Assembly: GCF_036323735.1 (NCBI RefSeq) | Contig: NC_086021.1 | Coordinates: 129,333,976-129,397,975 of the forward strand | Direction of reading: 5' to 3' | DNA: 64,000 nucleotides | From: Rattus norvegicus | Lineage: Eukaryota; Chordata; Mammalia; Rodentia; Muridae | In this document: one piece after another, positions 1-12,678 of the stretch | How the letters are laid out: each line of letters opens with the position of its first letter | Position numbering within the stretch: position 1 is the first letter of the stretch | Program-made: the position numbers and the translations under genes | The notes under the pieces: model-generated | What the model was told of the DNA's origin: nothing | Database searches by the model: none | The model's input: the letters and a program-made list of their open reading frames with translations, nothing else

Positions 1-435
1 AGCCATGGGTCCTCCATGTATATAGTCTTCGGTTGGTGGTTTAGTCCTTAGAAGCTCTGGTTGGTTGATGTTGTTGTTCTTTCTTTTTTTTTTTTTTTTT
101 TTTTTTAAGGAGCTGGGGACCGAACCCAGGGCCTTGCGCTTCCTAGGTAAGCGCTCTACCACTGAGCTAAATCCCCAGCCCCGTTGTTGTTCTTTCTATG
201 GGGTTGCAAACGCCTTCAGCTCCTTCAATCCTTTCTTTAACTCCTCCATTGGGGACCCTGTTCTCAGTTTAATGGTTGACTGGAAACATCCTCCTCTGTA
301 TTTGTCATGCTCTAGCAGAGCCTCTCAGGAGACAGCTTTATCATGCTCTGTCAGCATGCACTTCTTGGCATCTGCAGTAGTGACTGGGTTTGGTCTTTCA
401 TGTTGCCTATGTATTCTTCTTTGTGTGGCCTTCCA
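1..435 (-). mobile_element. Old L1 3'-UTR fragment (interrupted by an ID SINE)
   Basis: The segment resembles the 3' UTR of the full-length L1 at 15989-22398; for example both contain the string around gaagctctggttg. It is diverged and truncated at the window edge. A younger ID element at 85-182 splits it. It lies inside the Golm2 intron that precedes the exon at 5351. Confidence 0.7.
85..182 (-). mobile_element. ID SINE
   Basis: Reverse complement of the rat ID consensus (tRNA-Ala-like A and B boxes) with its A-tail appearing as a T-run. The 15-bp target duplication gttgttgttctttct is at 70-84 and 183-197. The body carries the diagnostic sense string cttacctaggaagc, shared with the copies at 3954 and 45975. 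Confidence 0.95.
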
Positions 436-502
436 TTTCAGTGTGGTATACTTGCTAGGGGACTACACTCTTAAAGAAAACTGACTTCTCCTGCCAGGCC
501 AT

Positions 503-672
503 GGCGGTTGCATACCTTTGGGTCCAGCACTGAGGAGGCAGAAGCAGCTATGGATCTCTGAGTTTGAGGCCAGCCTGGTCTACAGAGAGAGTTTGAGGAT
601 AACCACAGCTACACAGATAAACTCTGTCTCGAAAAACCATAAAGGGAAAAAAACAAAAACAAACAAACAAAA
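503..672 (+). mobile_element. B1 SINE
   Basis: 7SL-derived B1 with the recognisable gaggcagaagcag, gtttgaggccagcctggtctac and ctctgtctcgaaaaa blocks and an A-rich tail. Intronic in Golm2. Confidence 0.85.
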
Positions 673-869
673 ACCTGACTTCTCCCTTTCCCAGCAGTTA
701 TCAATTGCCAATAATTCCTTAGCCAGGAGTGGGACTTGGTGCCTGCCTTCATTCTCCATGTCTTTCTTCCCCATCTTCCACAGATCCCAGAGCTGTGAGA
801 GGACGAGGAGGTCTGATATAGATGTCCCATTTAGAGTTAGACATTCTGCAATCTGAGTGTCTGCATTCA

Positions 870-1290
870 TCATACTCTTCTTTGCTATAAAGCTTCACTG
901 ATGAGGGCTGAGAGATGGATTTATCTGCATATATAATGATACGCCACTGGGAGTTGGTTCAATACTGTGTCTATTTAGGAGAATAGTAGTTCTTCCTGGA
1001 GGGTCTATGACCTGTGCAGCCACAGGTTCCTGACCCTAGTAATAGTGCCAGGTATGGGTTTCATTTTGTGGAGCAGGCCTTACATCCAATCAGAAAATGG
1101 TTACTTCCATGGTGTTGATTATACTGCTCTTCCCGTGGGCCTGTCTTACCAGACCGTTCCTTATGGTAGCGCACAGGACTCACTCTGGACAATGCTGGGG
1201 ATCACAGGGTTTGATCTGGATGAGACTGATGGAGCACCTTCCTGCACTGTGGAAGCTAGCCAATAGGGATAGAGCTTGCACATCGCTGGT
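870..1290. repeat. Probable rodent interspersed repeat, class unresolved
   Basis: About 400 bp whose text (bggtctatgacctgtgcagcc-like block, then an accaggtatgggtttc-like block) I recognise as recurring in rodent genomes but cannot assign to a named family. Open frames here are short and overlap in several frames, so no gene is called. Confidence 0.4.
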
Positions 1291-2001
1291 CAGACTGCTA
1301 TGAGGATTGACTTACACCTTCTTTTCATGCATGTTGGTGCTGGGAACAGAGTCCAGGGCATGCACATACTAGGCATGTGCTCTACCACCCAGCTCATAAA
1401 CCCAAGACCATAATTTGGAAGTGGAAATACTCTAATATGTGTCTATTCTGTTTTTAGCAAGCTCCTACTATGATTTGAAATGCCAGTGTGGCCACCAATT
1501 CAGTACATCCCTAACTCATGTCTGCATTATCTTGTCCATGTCAGTTTCTCTTCTCATACTATTTCAAGTTGTAGAGCATACTTCATTAATATATGCAGTG
1601 TGTCCCACTGTTCTGTAATTATGTTTACTTTCTGCCACAGTAGTAACTGACCTCATCAGAGTGCCTGACTTTTTTTCCCAGCCTAGCAAGCATTTGTTAA
1701 GCACTGATAAAGTTGTTCTGTCAATGCTTTATTTCTTTAGATAAGCAATGAAATTATCAACACATAATCATATTTAATGTATAATTAATGTCTTCATTTT
1801 ATATGTTTTGTTATAAGATTCTCGGTCCTAAACTTTTTATATTCTCTTATACTTAAAAATTATAAGGAACTACACACTTTAATACTGAAACTCCTGAGGC
1901 AGAGACAGTTGGATCTCTGTGAGTTCCCAGCTAGTCTGATTTACAAATGAGCTTTAGACCAGTCAGAGCTACAAAGTGAGACCCTGTCTCAAGGAAATGC
2001 A

Positions 2002-2002
<1 letters not shown>

Positions 2003-2059
<57 letters not shown>
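2003..2059 (+). repeat. (GT)n microsatellite
   Basis: Roughly 28 uninterrupted GT units at the 3' end of a degenerate B1 (about 1885-2000). Confidence 0.98.
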
Positions 2060-2061
<2 letters not shown>

Positions 2062-2164
2062 AATCAGTAGGGTGGAGGGGCTCACTGATGGACTAGCCTA
2101 CTGAAATGAAAAACTCCAGATTCAGTTAGGGGATTCTTTTATCTTAAAGGGGGAATGGGTTTGG

Positions 2165-2646
2165 TAATTGCCAGAGATCAGCTCTGAAGTTAAGAACGCC
2201 TACACTTTTGCAGAAGACCTGAGTTTTTCCCAGCACCCATGTTGGGCAACTCACAGCCTCCAGCTCCAAAGAATCCATCATCTTCTGACCTCTGCAGGCA
2301 TCGTGCATACATCACACATACCACATATACATACAGACACACACATCACAAACACAACATATACAATAAAAAACAAACAAATCTTTTTGAAAGGGGGGGC
2401 ATAGCTCAGCAATTAAGAAGAAGTATCCCCTTTGAAGATAATCTGAATTTAGTTTACAGCCCCCATATCAGGTAGCTTACAGCTGCCTCTAACTCTGGCT
2501 CCAGAGGATTCTTATTCTACTCCTGTGTGCTCTGTGGGTACCAAAACACACCTACACAAACATGCTCTGTGGGTACCAAAACACACCTACACAAACATAC
2601 ACATGCACACTCATGTGCATGCTCCCACATGCACACGGGCACGCAT

Positions 2647-2694
<48 letters not shown>

Positions 2695-2698
2695 ACAC

Positions 2699-2753
<55 letters not shown>
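2165..2753 (+). repeat. Two tandem B3/B4-type SINEs ending in (CA)n(GA)n
   Basis: The first SINE covers about 2165-2392 and ends in aaaaaacaaacaaatc. A second, more degenerate copy starts near 2395. Its tail has expanded into a compound microsatellite, (CA)n at about 2651-2698 and (GA)n at about 2699-2753. A 35-bp segment is tandemly duplicated at 2528-2562 and 2563-2597. The open frames here are translations of dinucleotide repeats and are not genes. Confidence 0.75.
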
Positions 2754-2759
<6 letters not shown>

Positions 2760-2924
2760 TTATAATTCCCAAATAAAAATAAGGCGAATTTACTAAGGAT
2801 TTGAATTCCATCCCTAAAAGGCACATGGTGGGGCGGGTGGCCAAGCTGTAATTGACTGACACATACACACTGAAGCAGGTGTGTGAACACACACACACTA
2901 AATAAATGTAATAAATACTGGGAA

Positions 2925-3535
2925 TTGCTAGGTGGTGGTGGCAACACACTCTTTTAATCCCAGAACTTGAAAAGCAGAGACAAGTTAGTTAGTTAATCTC
3001 TGTAAATTTGAGGCTAGCTTGGTTGACATAGTGAGTTCCAAGGACAGCCAGGACTGCATAAAGAAACCTGTTTAGAAAAAACACAACCCCCTCCCCCTGA
3101 TATTGGTAATCATTTCCAATTTAAAAGATCATGTAGATCCTCAAGTCCACGTTAAGTGGATATAACTACAGGTCCTAAAGCTTTCTATCTCTGCAAAAGA
3201 TTTGACAACATATAACATATAAGATTTGATGAACATATAAATATAGCACAATAAAACATAAATTTAATAACAAAATTGCCAAATTTGATGAAAGTCTGAT
3301 ATGCCTATAAATTGTAATCTCCAAATAAACAACTAGGATTAACTGTCAACTTCAGTCCCAACTATTCATTCACCTGTCTGGAATGTTAGAAGAAAAAAAT
3401 ACCAAAGTCATAGCTTGGTCTTTAATCCCAGCATTCAGAGAGGCAGAGGCAGGCAGATCTGTGTGAGTTTAACACCACCCTGGTTTTCACAGTGGGTTCC
3501 AGGACAGCCAGGGCTACACAGGGAAACCCTGTCAA
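2925..3535 (+). mobile_element. Two B1 SINEs (about 2925-3090 and 3405-3535)
   Basis: Both carry the B1 landmarks tttaatcccag, gaggctagcttgg or equivalent, and caggacagccagg. Between them, 3090-3405 is AT-rich and shows nothing I can annotate. Confidence 0.75.
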
Positions 3536-3953
3536 GTGCCATGGTGAGAACTGCAGAGACAGAGGATAATTGTGGGAGTCATTCTTCTCTCACCTTTACT
3601 TTGGGTCCCCAGATTGAACTCAGGTCATCAGACATTTGCAGCAAGCATTTTTTACCAGCTGAATATCTCTCCTGCTCTTAATATTAATTTGGGTTAAATT
3701 TAATGTTAAAGTAGTTTTATGGCATTTTTATTGCTTTGTTTGTCAAAGTTCTAGGAATTGAGCATATAGCCTCATATATGCTAGACAAGTGATCTACCAC
3801 TAAGCTTTGTTCCCAGCTCACAGTAGTTATGACTGTTTACGAATTAGATCTTAGTACACCTAGGTGTTTACTTTCACAGTTTAGAATATACATGTCAGGG
3901 AGATAGACTCACCATTACCTGCTGAGCCACCTCATTGGCCCCATTTTGCTTTT

Positions 3954-4074
3954 TTTTTTTTTTTTTTTGGTTCTTTTTTTTTTTTTGGTTCTTTTTTTTT
4001 TCGGAGCTGGGGACCGAACCCAGGGCCTTGCGCTTCCTAGGTAAGCGCTCTACCACTGAGCTAAATCCCCAGCC
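3954..4074 (-). mobile_element. ID SINE with a compound tail
   Basis: Reverse-oriented ID. The 15-bp target duplication ccccattttgctttt is at 3939-3953 and 4075-4089. Its A-tail contains the interrupter aagaacc twice, a tail motif shared with the copies at 7485 and 45975. Confidence 0.95.
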
Positions 4075-4579
4075 CCCCATTTTGCTTTTAATGCACAGCT
4101 ATTAAGCAGCTTTTTATGTTAGGTATTAGGTTTATTACCCTTCTTGATTTGTTATTGTTATGAACATATATAATGGTTTGACAAAGACCGACTTCTTAAG
4201 CTTCCGTTAACACTTAGAAACATGAGTTAGGGAATAGGAAGGATAAGCCAGGGTTATCCAAAGAAAGCACTAGCAGGGGTTCTGATTTGTGCTGTCTGCT
4301 AATGCCTCTCTGGTAGCTCATGGCTGTGGCAAGTCAGTATTACTAAAGGAATTCGAAGCATCCTTCAGTGGTGATAGTTTGTCTGCGTGGAACTCATCGA
4401 TTACTTTAAAATAATTCTCACATTATTCATGAATGATTTTTTATATAGCAGTAAATGACTACATATTTTAAGTGTATATTGTATACAGTAATACAATGAT
4501 TTATCCTCTTCTCTAAAGTATCACTTTCAACCAGTACTTACATTAAAGAAATTATAGGTCAATAGAAAAGGAATTCTAG

Positions 4580-4756
4580 GGTTGGAGAGATGGCTCAGCA
4601 GTTAAGAGCACTGACTGCTCTTCCAGAAGTCCTGAGTTCAATTCCTAGCAACCACATGGTGGCTCACAACCATCTGTAATGGGATCTGATGCCCTCTTCT
4701 GGTGTGTCTGAAGACAGCTACAGTGTACTTATATATAATTAATTAATTAAAAAAAA
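4580..4756 (+). mobile_element. B2 SINE
   Basis: Well-preserved B2 (gttggagagatggctcagca ... tctggtgtgtctgaagac). Target duplication agaaaaggaattctag is at 4564-4579 and 4757-4772. Confidence 0.95.
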
Positions 4757-4884
4757 AGAAAAGGAATTCTAGACATGGTACTTTTTCTTTCAGAAAGCTG
4801 TCAATCACCAGCATTGGAGACACAGACCAGCCTGAGCTACACAGTAGTAAGACTTTGTCTAAACAAAAAGACAGACAGCAGTGA

Positions 4885-5027
4885 CTTTTTTTTTTTCTCT
4901 TTGACTTTCTGTGTAGCCCTTACTGTCCTGGAACTCCCTCTGTAGACCAGACTGGCCTCTAACTCAAAGATCCACCTGCCTCTGTCTCCCAAGTACTGGG
5001 ATTAAAGTGTGCCACCATAGCTGGCAG
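4885..5027 (-). mobile_element. B1 SINE
   Basis: Reverse complement of B1 with its T-run at 4887-4897. It lies 324 bp upstream of the Golm2 exon acceptor. Confidence 0.85.
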
Positions 5028-5331
5028 AAAACATTAGCTCTTAACAGGAAACACTCAACACAAAAGAGACTTTTTTGAATAAATTTTATTTTGTGGTACA
5101 AGCAGGGATGGAGATGCTGCTCAGCCCACCGTTCTCCTGTACTATGATCTGTAAACTTTTTTTAAAAGGTATTTTGAGTCTTCATTCTTAACTACTTTTG
5201 ACTTATGTAACCTTCATAAAGTGTATTCTTTTGTGACCAGTACCCTGAAAGTTGCTGGGTTTCCCCTTGCCTACTTTCTCATCTGTCTTCAGTGTAGGTC
5301 CCTTCTTTTCTCCTCTTTACTCTTGAATTAA

Positions 5332-5544
<213 letters not shown>

Positions 5545-5948
5545 TGACCCTGAAACTCACCTCTTGGTTTGTGGTTGAATTTGTGTAGAATTTCCCCCAC
5601 TTGTAATTAATCATAGTAGTATCTTAATCTTAACTCAAGATGTTCTGTGTAATTTTTCAGTTTTGAGAACTATTTTATGATAGTACAAGTTATCTATCAA
5701 TAATTTGAAGTTTTTTCCATTTTTAGATTATCTTATATATTATTGATGTGATAATATGGAATGCTGAGTTCTCAAAATTTTTAGAATTAAATTTTTTGAA
5801 ATGAGCTAGGCATTACTTAAGGCAGATACTTTGAGGAAACATCCTTTTCTAATCTCAGTGGAAAGCATTTACTATTCCAAGAATGTATAGATATTGGCTT
5901 GACAGCCTTTTTGTTAAAGCAAAGCCACAAATGAAATACGGTCTCCAA

Positions 5949-6041
5949 GGGTTGGGGATTTAGCTCAGTGGTAGAGCACTTGCCTAGGAAGCACAAGGCC
6001 CTGGGTTCGGTCCCCAGCTCCAGGGGGGAAAAAAAAAAAGA
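5949..6041 (+). mobile_element. ID SINE
   Basis: Sense-oriented ID (gttggggatttagctcagtg ... ggttcggtccccagctcc) with an A-tail beginning gggggaaaaaaa. It is one of only five + strand ID copies in the window. Confidence 0.93.
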
Positions 6042-6669
6042 AATTTACTTTGCTGCTGGTGGAACACGAGAAAGCTGAGTGCTCTGAGAACCTGAACCAT
6101 ATTTCGTGACGAGTTTATAAGATTTGTCTTCATGTTTAATACACAGATTCAACACATTGTTTTCTTGTTAACTGTTGCTTCTGAGCTTTTAACTTGTTAA
6201 AATTTCAGAATCTTAACTGTGTACACTTCAGACCACACTACTATGCTGTAGTGGGGCCTTGGGTTTCTTTTTTGCCTGCTTGTGTTGAGTAGTGTTTATG
6301 GAATCTATGAAAGTTACTTATGATCTTAGGGGAAAATTTTTGTAAGATTTTTGTATACAGTGCATGAGTTTTCTGCTATAACCAGTTTGATTTCTTATTT
6401 CCTTTTATAGTTACTAAAATTTTACTTAGGTTCGGGACAAGAGTTCTTTTTTAGCTTGGAGAATAATATAACTGCCCTTGACTACTATACAGTCAGGATA
6501 AAAGCGAGAACCAAGAGGTGCACTTCCAGGCGTCTCTTTGTGGACCACCCTAGTTTAGGGATAAGTACAGTTATTGGTGACAAGATTAATAAATATTGGG
6601 AGTTCTGTAAAGACATCATCTTTTCTCATAAATTTTTCTTTTCTCATCGCTTTTATGATTTAATTGAGT

Positions 6670-6800
6670 TATATTTGTTTGCCGCTATCTGTAACACTTT
6701 ATGGCCTTCTCATTCGTGTTTATCATCTCACCAGTTAGAGTGTAAGCTCTTGGAGAGCAGGAATTCTCATTTGTTGTGCCTTGTATTTAATTCATGTTCT
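6670..6800 (+). repeat. Possible ancient L2 3'-end remnant
   Basis: The string gtgtaagctcttggagagc followed by a T-rich block resembles the well-known 3' segment of mammalian L2 LINEs. It is diverged, and identification rests on memory. Confidence 0.4.
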
Positions 6801-7484
6801 TTTTTGTGTTCACTCTCCCACAGTATTTGGACCCAAACAGTGCTATTAACTATGAATGTTGTGCTCTTCACTGGCTTCTGTTCTCACAGCCGAGCGTGGT
6901 GAATGCTCTTTACCCCTGGTCACGGCTTGCACTTAGAAGAGTCTCCCCTCCATGCACTAAGGATTTCTATCTAGATAACTTTGAGGTTTTTTATTAGAGT
7001 AGTTTATTTCAAGTATTAATAATTCTTGTACTTTGCCTGTCTTAACCCTGCTGATTTTTAGTTACAGACTCTCATTTAACATCTGTGTGGTTTACGCACA
7101 GTGACTGTGCGTCTTCAGTGACTTTGCTCCTGCATCCTCCCACAGCCATTTCTCATTACCACTTTGCTGTTTCTTTTACAAAACAAATAATAATTCATCG
7201 TGTCTAAGGAAGATAAGAGCCTTAGGATGTTTTCAGTGAAATGGGAGATTCGTTTTTAATTTTCCCCCTTAGGATCGATTGCAGCCCAGTCTAGCCTCAT
7301 GCTTGGTACATAGTTGAAGGCAACCTTGAACTCTTGATCCTTCTGCCTTCACCTCCCAAGTGCTGGAATCCCAAACGTATTCCATCACATCCAGTTTTAT
7401 GTGGTGCTGGGGAAGAAACCCAGAGCCTCACATGTGATGGGCGAGCACGACAGTCCCCGGGTCTAAATTTCTATGTCAGTATTT

Positions 7485-7583
7485 TTTTTTTTTTTTGGTT
7501 CTTTTTTTCGGAGCTGGGGACCGAACCCAGGGCTTTGCGCTTCCTAGGCAAGCGCTCTACCACTGAGCTAAATCCCCAGCCCC
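7485..7583 (-). mobile_element. ID SINE
   Basis: Reverse ID with near-perfect 15-bp target duplication tctatgtcagtattt / tctacgtcagtattt (7470-7484, 7584-7598). The tail carries the aagaacc interrupter. Confidence 0.94.
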
Positions 7584-8982
7584 TCTACGTCAGTATTTGC
7601 ATGTAAATCTTACTTGAGTTGAGAGTTGTTCTTTAATGTTTATCTTATTTTGTTATCCATTAGTAATAGTGTCAGGAAGTGTACCACAAGGATACTCATC
7701 ACAGAACAAAAATAAACAGGGATAGCAGCCCCAGGAAAGGGGAATAGATTGTTTATACTGACTTTAACAAAAGTATTTTAAAGACGTAAATAATTTCGGA
7801 CATAGTTGTAATAGGGAAGTAGACTTAGCCCTGTCTTAACAAGTGAGATTCCAGGTATTACCACATGGCCAGACTTTGCAGAGTTGAAATCAGTTTGTCA
7901 CGGTGCCCACCTAATTATAATGTTCTCACAGCCCAAGCAGGAACCAAGTAGTAGGGGCGGGGATGACGACAAAGCCACAGATTGCAGTTAGAGTTAAAAG
8001 AAAGTCTGTGCACAGTTTTTCATCTAGAAATTTCAGTGGAATTGTCATGTATGACTTAAATACTATAGGAAAATACAGTTTTGATTTCAAAATGCCTGAA
8101 GCATATCTACCCTCAAACTCAGGAAAGAGAAAATGATCTTTTTTTCCACAGTTGGAACCTTACAACCAATAATAAAAACAGACAACAACCCTGAGATGTG
8201 GCTAAGCGTGATGATGGCCTCCACATATCCTCCCAGCACTCGGGAAGCTGAGATGGATGACAGAGGGAACTTTAGGCTGTTCTGAACTGCAGGGCCACAC
8301 CTTTTCTTTTCCTTTACCATTTTTTTTCTAGTATCTTATGTGTCTTTTGGATGAATGTGTGTCTAATGCCAGAAGACAGAAGTAGTGTTACAGCTCTTGG
8401 AACTGGAGTTAGCATGTAGGTACCAGGAATTGAACTTGGGACCTCTAGAAGAGCAGCCAGTGCTGTCACTGCCAAACCATCTCTCTAGCAGGAAAACCTT
8501 GAGAGAAAGAAAAGGGGAAGGAAGGACCTCAAACATTAATAAAGCTGTTGAGCATAGGCTCTGCTCTGTTGATTGTGGAAGCAATTTTTTGAGGTGTGGG
8601 ATATTCAGGGTTAGAGACTCTAGCTAAAGACTAAGATTCTGTTAGTTAAATAAACTCTGTCAGGATTGTGAAGTGGTAGCTCTGGCCAATAAGGAGTTAA
8701 AAGCATTCCAGCTTTTAACTGGAGCATTCCATTACTCTGTTCTCTGTGCACACAGTGATTTTGGACTCAGCACTGTTACATCCAGTGTTTGCTTATAGAA
8801 TTAAATTAGGCCTCTTTTTCCTGCATTTATAATAATGACTTAGTATTATTTCAAACTCATAGAGTATTCTAAAGTAAATAATTTATTTGCATTACTATAA
8901 AATTTTGAAAATAATAACTCTGGAAACATGATAGACAATGTATCTTTTAGTTCATTCTTTACTGTTATAAGAAGGTAAAAGC

Positions 8983-9320
8983 TTGGGGCTGGAGAGATGG
9001 CTCAGCTGATCTTGAGGATCTAGGTTTGATGCCCAATATATACATAGTAGTTCATAACAATCTGTAACTCAGTTCCTGGGAAGCTAACACCCTCTTTTGG
9101 GCTCCCAGCCCATATGGATGGTACACAGATAAAACACTCATATAATTTTCTGTCTGCATGTGTGCATGTGTGCGTGTGCGTATATGTGTTGTATGTGTGT
9201 GTATCTGCATCAGATCCCTGGAACTAGAATTAGAGATAATTGTGGGTGCTGGGAACTGAACTCAGGTCCTCTGAAAGAGCTGTAAGTGCTTTTGCCTGGT
9301 GAGCCATCTCTCCAGTCCCA
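8983..9320. repeat. Degenerate B2-like (+) followed head-on by B3-type SINE (-)
   Basis: About 8983-9150 begins ggggctggagagatggctca and then diverges from B2. About 9150-9320 ends in gagccatctctccagtccc on the + strand, which is the start of a reverse B3/B4 SINE. The 5' ends point away from each other with a TG-rich centre. Confidence 0.65.
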
Positions 9321-9670
9321 AATTAAAAATCTTTTTAAAAAGATGGTAGAAACTTGTACGTTTCTTTTACTCTTTAAAATAAAGAAGTTCCCAATTTTTT
9401 TGCTAAATATTAATAAGTATTAGCTGGTGTCTGCAAGTGGAAGCTCAGCCTGAACTCAGTGCTGGAAAGGCTACATTTGAATGGTCTCCTTCACTTGCTG
9501 ACACTGTGAGCTTGTACATAGTAAGATTTATGCCATAATCCCCACAACCATACAACAGAAATATATGTACTGATCTAACAGAGGGTATGTGGACTACATG
9601 ATATCAGTTCACACTTAAAACAGACCATGTCATTCTATAAAGCACTATTTAAGTGTTTGTTCAATAATTC

Positions 9671-9763
9671 TTTTTTCTTTTCTTTTTTTCAGAGCTGGGG
9701 ACCGAACCCAGGGCCTTGCGCTTGCTAGGCAAGCGCTCTACCACTGCGCTAAATCCCCAGCCC
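9671..9763 (-). mobile_element. ID SINE
   Basis: Reverse ID flanked by caataatt-type target duplications. One substitution, accactgcgct, changes the conserved actgagct block. Confidence 0.92.
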
Positions 9764-10736
9764 CAATAATTTTTTTAAGTAAAAGAAACTTTAGAATTTT
9801 CTCTCTGGATTGCCTCCCTTGAAGGTTCTGCCCTGTGGGTGATTTGTGACTTTAGGATACCTTGCTGTCTTTAGTTGCTAGTCCTTTCTTACATTAACAG
9901 CAAGCTTAGCACTGATGTCACAAAGTATGCTTTTCTCTCTGGTTGTATTTCTTTGGCTGTTTCCTCATGGCTAGCTGCTTACACGTTCTGCTACTTTCTG
10001 TAGAATTTAAACACTCAGTTTCTGTATTTATCGTCAGAGTGTCAGTTATATTCTACCAGGTAATTGTATAGGTTTACATTAAGTATAAAGAAATTGTTGA
10101 TAGAAACTTGAAATCTGGGAAAATAACTATACTGAAAGCAGACTATATAGTTAATTTAAAAGATTTTTACTGTAATATTCCAAAAGTACTATGGAATCCT
10201 TGAAAACAGTATATCAGCACTGTATTAAAATTGTGCTAAAGTAAGACTGGGGCAGCTAGTCCAGTGGTGGAATTCCTGAGATCAGTCTTGAACTACATGC
10301 ACACACAAGCACACATGTATGTGCACACTGAAGAATGTAAAGGTCACCAAACCTCCCTTATTTTTATAGAGTACTTTCCAACTAGAAACTGCAGTTCCAC
10401 CACTTCACTTTGAGGTAGGACAGTTGTTCTTGTACTGAAAAGGTGCAGTGCAGGTCCAAAGAATAGAACTGGCTCGTGTGTAAGTATTTGATCCAGGAAC
10501 AGATTCCAGCGTTTCCTATTCCTAGAACCTTTGTTTTCATCTCATTCTGTCTTTGTATTTATTCATGCAAAAATACACAAAAGTAGTAACATTTTTCCTG
10601 CAGTAAATTTTGTGTTGAATTTCTCAAGATGTTCCATTGCTCCATAGTGATTGTCTTCACTTAATACTAATGTGCTAAAACATGTGTTCATGGACATAAA
10701 TGGAAGCTTCATAGCTCAGGTTCTCCAGAGAGCACT

Positions 10737-10790
<54 letters not shown>

Positions 10791-10793
10791 TCC

Positions 10794-10824
<31 letters not shown>
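10737..10824 (+). repeat. (CTGC)13 - CTTC - (CTGT)8 tetranucleotide tract
   Basis: Thirteen perfect CTGC (= CCTG) units, one CTTC, then eight perfect CTGT (= TCTG) units, followed by a decayed CTTT-rich tail to about 10880. It lies in the last intron of Golm2 on the sense strand. Confidence 0.97.
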
Positions 10825-10826
<2 letters not shown>

Positions 10827-11154
10827 TTTCTGTCTTTCTATCTTTCTTTCTTCCTTTCTTTCTGTCTTCCTTTTCTTTCTTTTTTGAAGTATGGTTTTTG
10901 GTGAGTTGTTTGTATTGTTTTTATAAGAAAATGATCGTCATGATTACAAATGCACAAATGTGACTATAGTGTAACTTCAGGTTTTACAAGTGTTATAATC
11001 GGCCTGGGTTGTACTTTACTTTAGAGATATCTGATCATCACACAAGGCCTAGTGGCACAAACCTCTAATCCCAGGTATTTTGTAGGCTGAGTACAGGGAA
11101 TTACAAGTTCAAGACCAGCCTAGGGAATTTTTAATGAGATGCTATCTCTTTTCT

Positions 11155-11347
11155 TCTTTTTTTATAGATTATTTATTTATTAAATTTTATGTATGTGAGT
11201 CCACTGTCGATGTCTTCAGACACACCAGAAGAGGGCATCGGATCCCATTACAGATGGTTGGGAGCCACCTTGTACTTGCTGGGAATTGAACTCAGGACCT
11301 CTGGAAGAACAGTCAGTGCTCTTAACTGCTGAGCCATCTCTCCAGTG
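11155..11347 (-). mobile_element. B2 SINE
   Basis: Reverse B2 with T-rich tail, cttcagacacaccagaagag and ctgctgagccatctctccag landmarks. Confidence 0.92.
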
Positions 11348-11695
11348 AGATGCTATCTCAAAATAAAAAGTAAAAGCAATCTAAGGATGTGGCTCAGTGA
11401 GCAAATGGTCAGAGCCCTGGGTTTATTCATAGCACTACAAAAGCAGATAAGAAGCAAATGAGCTAAAAGTATAAACCCAGTGGGATCACTCTGGACAACT
11501 ATGCAGATAGAGTTCTGTCCTTAGCACCTCTGCAAGAAAAGACATGATTGGTTTTCAGAATAGGATACAAAATGATTGTCTGAATCCAAAACAAGAATTT
11601 CTATGACTTTAACAGGAAAGTTGTTGAAAGGAAAAAGAAAGTTGGCTTTTTGTTGTTGTTGTTGTTCATTTTTGAAAGATTAAAATAGCATGTGG

Positions 11696-11791
11696 GGGGT
11701 TAGGGATTTAGCTCAGCGGTAGAGTGCTTGCCTAGCAAGCGCAAGGCCCTGGGTTCGGTCCCCAGCTCCGGAAAAAAAGAAAAAAGAAAAA
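11696..11791 (+). mobile_element. ID SINE
   Basis: Sense ID with the 14-bp target duplication aaaatagcatgtgg at 11682-11695 and 11792-11805. Confidence 0.95.
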
Positions 11792-12179
11792 AAAATAGCA
11801 TGTGGATATGGAGGGGTGAAATAGGAGGATTGTGAGTTCAAGCCTGAGCTACGTAGTGAAATTGTCTCAAAAACACACTGTTACAGGGCAACTTAGATCT
11901 CTGTGGGAGTAGGAGTCAATATGGTCTGCATTCATACATTGTATGAAAATCTCCAAGAATTAATAAGAAAATTTAATTCGGTATGATTAAGATTCAGAGA
12001 TGGCCCCTAATTTATGGGTCCAGTGTATGAATCTCAGGCGCCCGTAGTACACACACGAGCCACCCATGGAACCACTGTGCTTTTCACTTCAGTGTGGAGT
12101 TCAGTAAATGATGGGCCATACTAAGAAATAAGTGACAAAGTGAAGCATTGCACACAGACAACTCCTCTATCATTCTTTT

Positions 12180-12382
12180 TAAAAACTTTTACTTATTTTT
12201 TGTTTCATGTGTAGTGGTATTTTGCCTGCATGTGTGTCTGTGTGAGGGTGCCTGGTCCTCTGGAACTAGAATTATAGACAGTTGTGAGCTGCCATGTGGG
12301 TGGCTGGGAATTGAACCTGGTCCTCTGAGTTCTCCAGAAAAGTACCTGGTGCTCTCAACTGCTGAGCCATCTCTCCAGCAAC
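12180..12382 (-). mobile_element. B3-type SINE
   Basis: Reverse B3: ttttgcctgcatgtgtgtct, gctgggaattgaacctgg and gctgagccatctctccagc blocks in that order. Confidence 0.85.
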
Positions 12383-12562
12383 GCCTCCCCCATTTCATTC
12401 TTATTCTAACATAATTTTAATTATTTTGAGCAGTTAGATATCAGAATTTAGAGGGGGTGGCTACTGCAAGATTAAACAGAACCTACAAAAAGGCAGCTCT
12501 GACAGATGAGACTGGAGCTAGAGAAGTCAAACTGCAAGGCGCTCATTAGAGTCGTTTACTGC

Positions 12563-12678
12563 GGGTTGGGGATTTAGCTCAGTGGTAGAGCGCTTGCCTA
12601 GCAAGCACAAGGCCCTGGGTTCGGTCCCCAGCTCCGAAAAAAAAAAAAAAGAAAGAAAGAAAAGGAAAAAAAAAAAAA
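12563..12678 (+). mobile_element. ID SINE
   Basis: Sense ID with a long compound A-tail. Target duplication agagtcgtttactgc is at 12548-12562 and 12679-12693, perfect over 15 bp. Confidence 0.96.

Noticed and set aside
2650..2753. Regularly spaced short repeats that could suggest a CRISPR array
   Set aside because: They are uninterrupted CA and GA dinucleotide tracts without spacers, in a mammalian SINE tail.
6456..6902. 148-codon open frame in the Golm2 intron
   Set aside because: No domain, ordinary intronic composition, and it overlaps an L2-like remnant. No splice or start context supports a gene.
12577..12635. tRNA-like A and B boxes (and the same in all ID copies)
   Set aside because: These are ID SINEs derived from tRNA-Ala/BC1-type RNA, with A-tails and target duplications. 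They do not fold as full tRNA genes.
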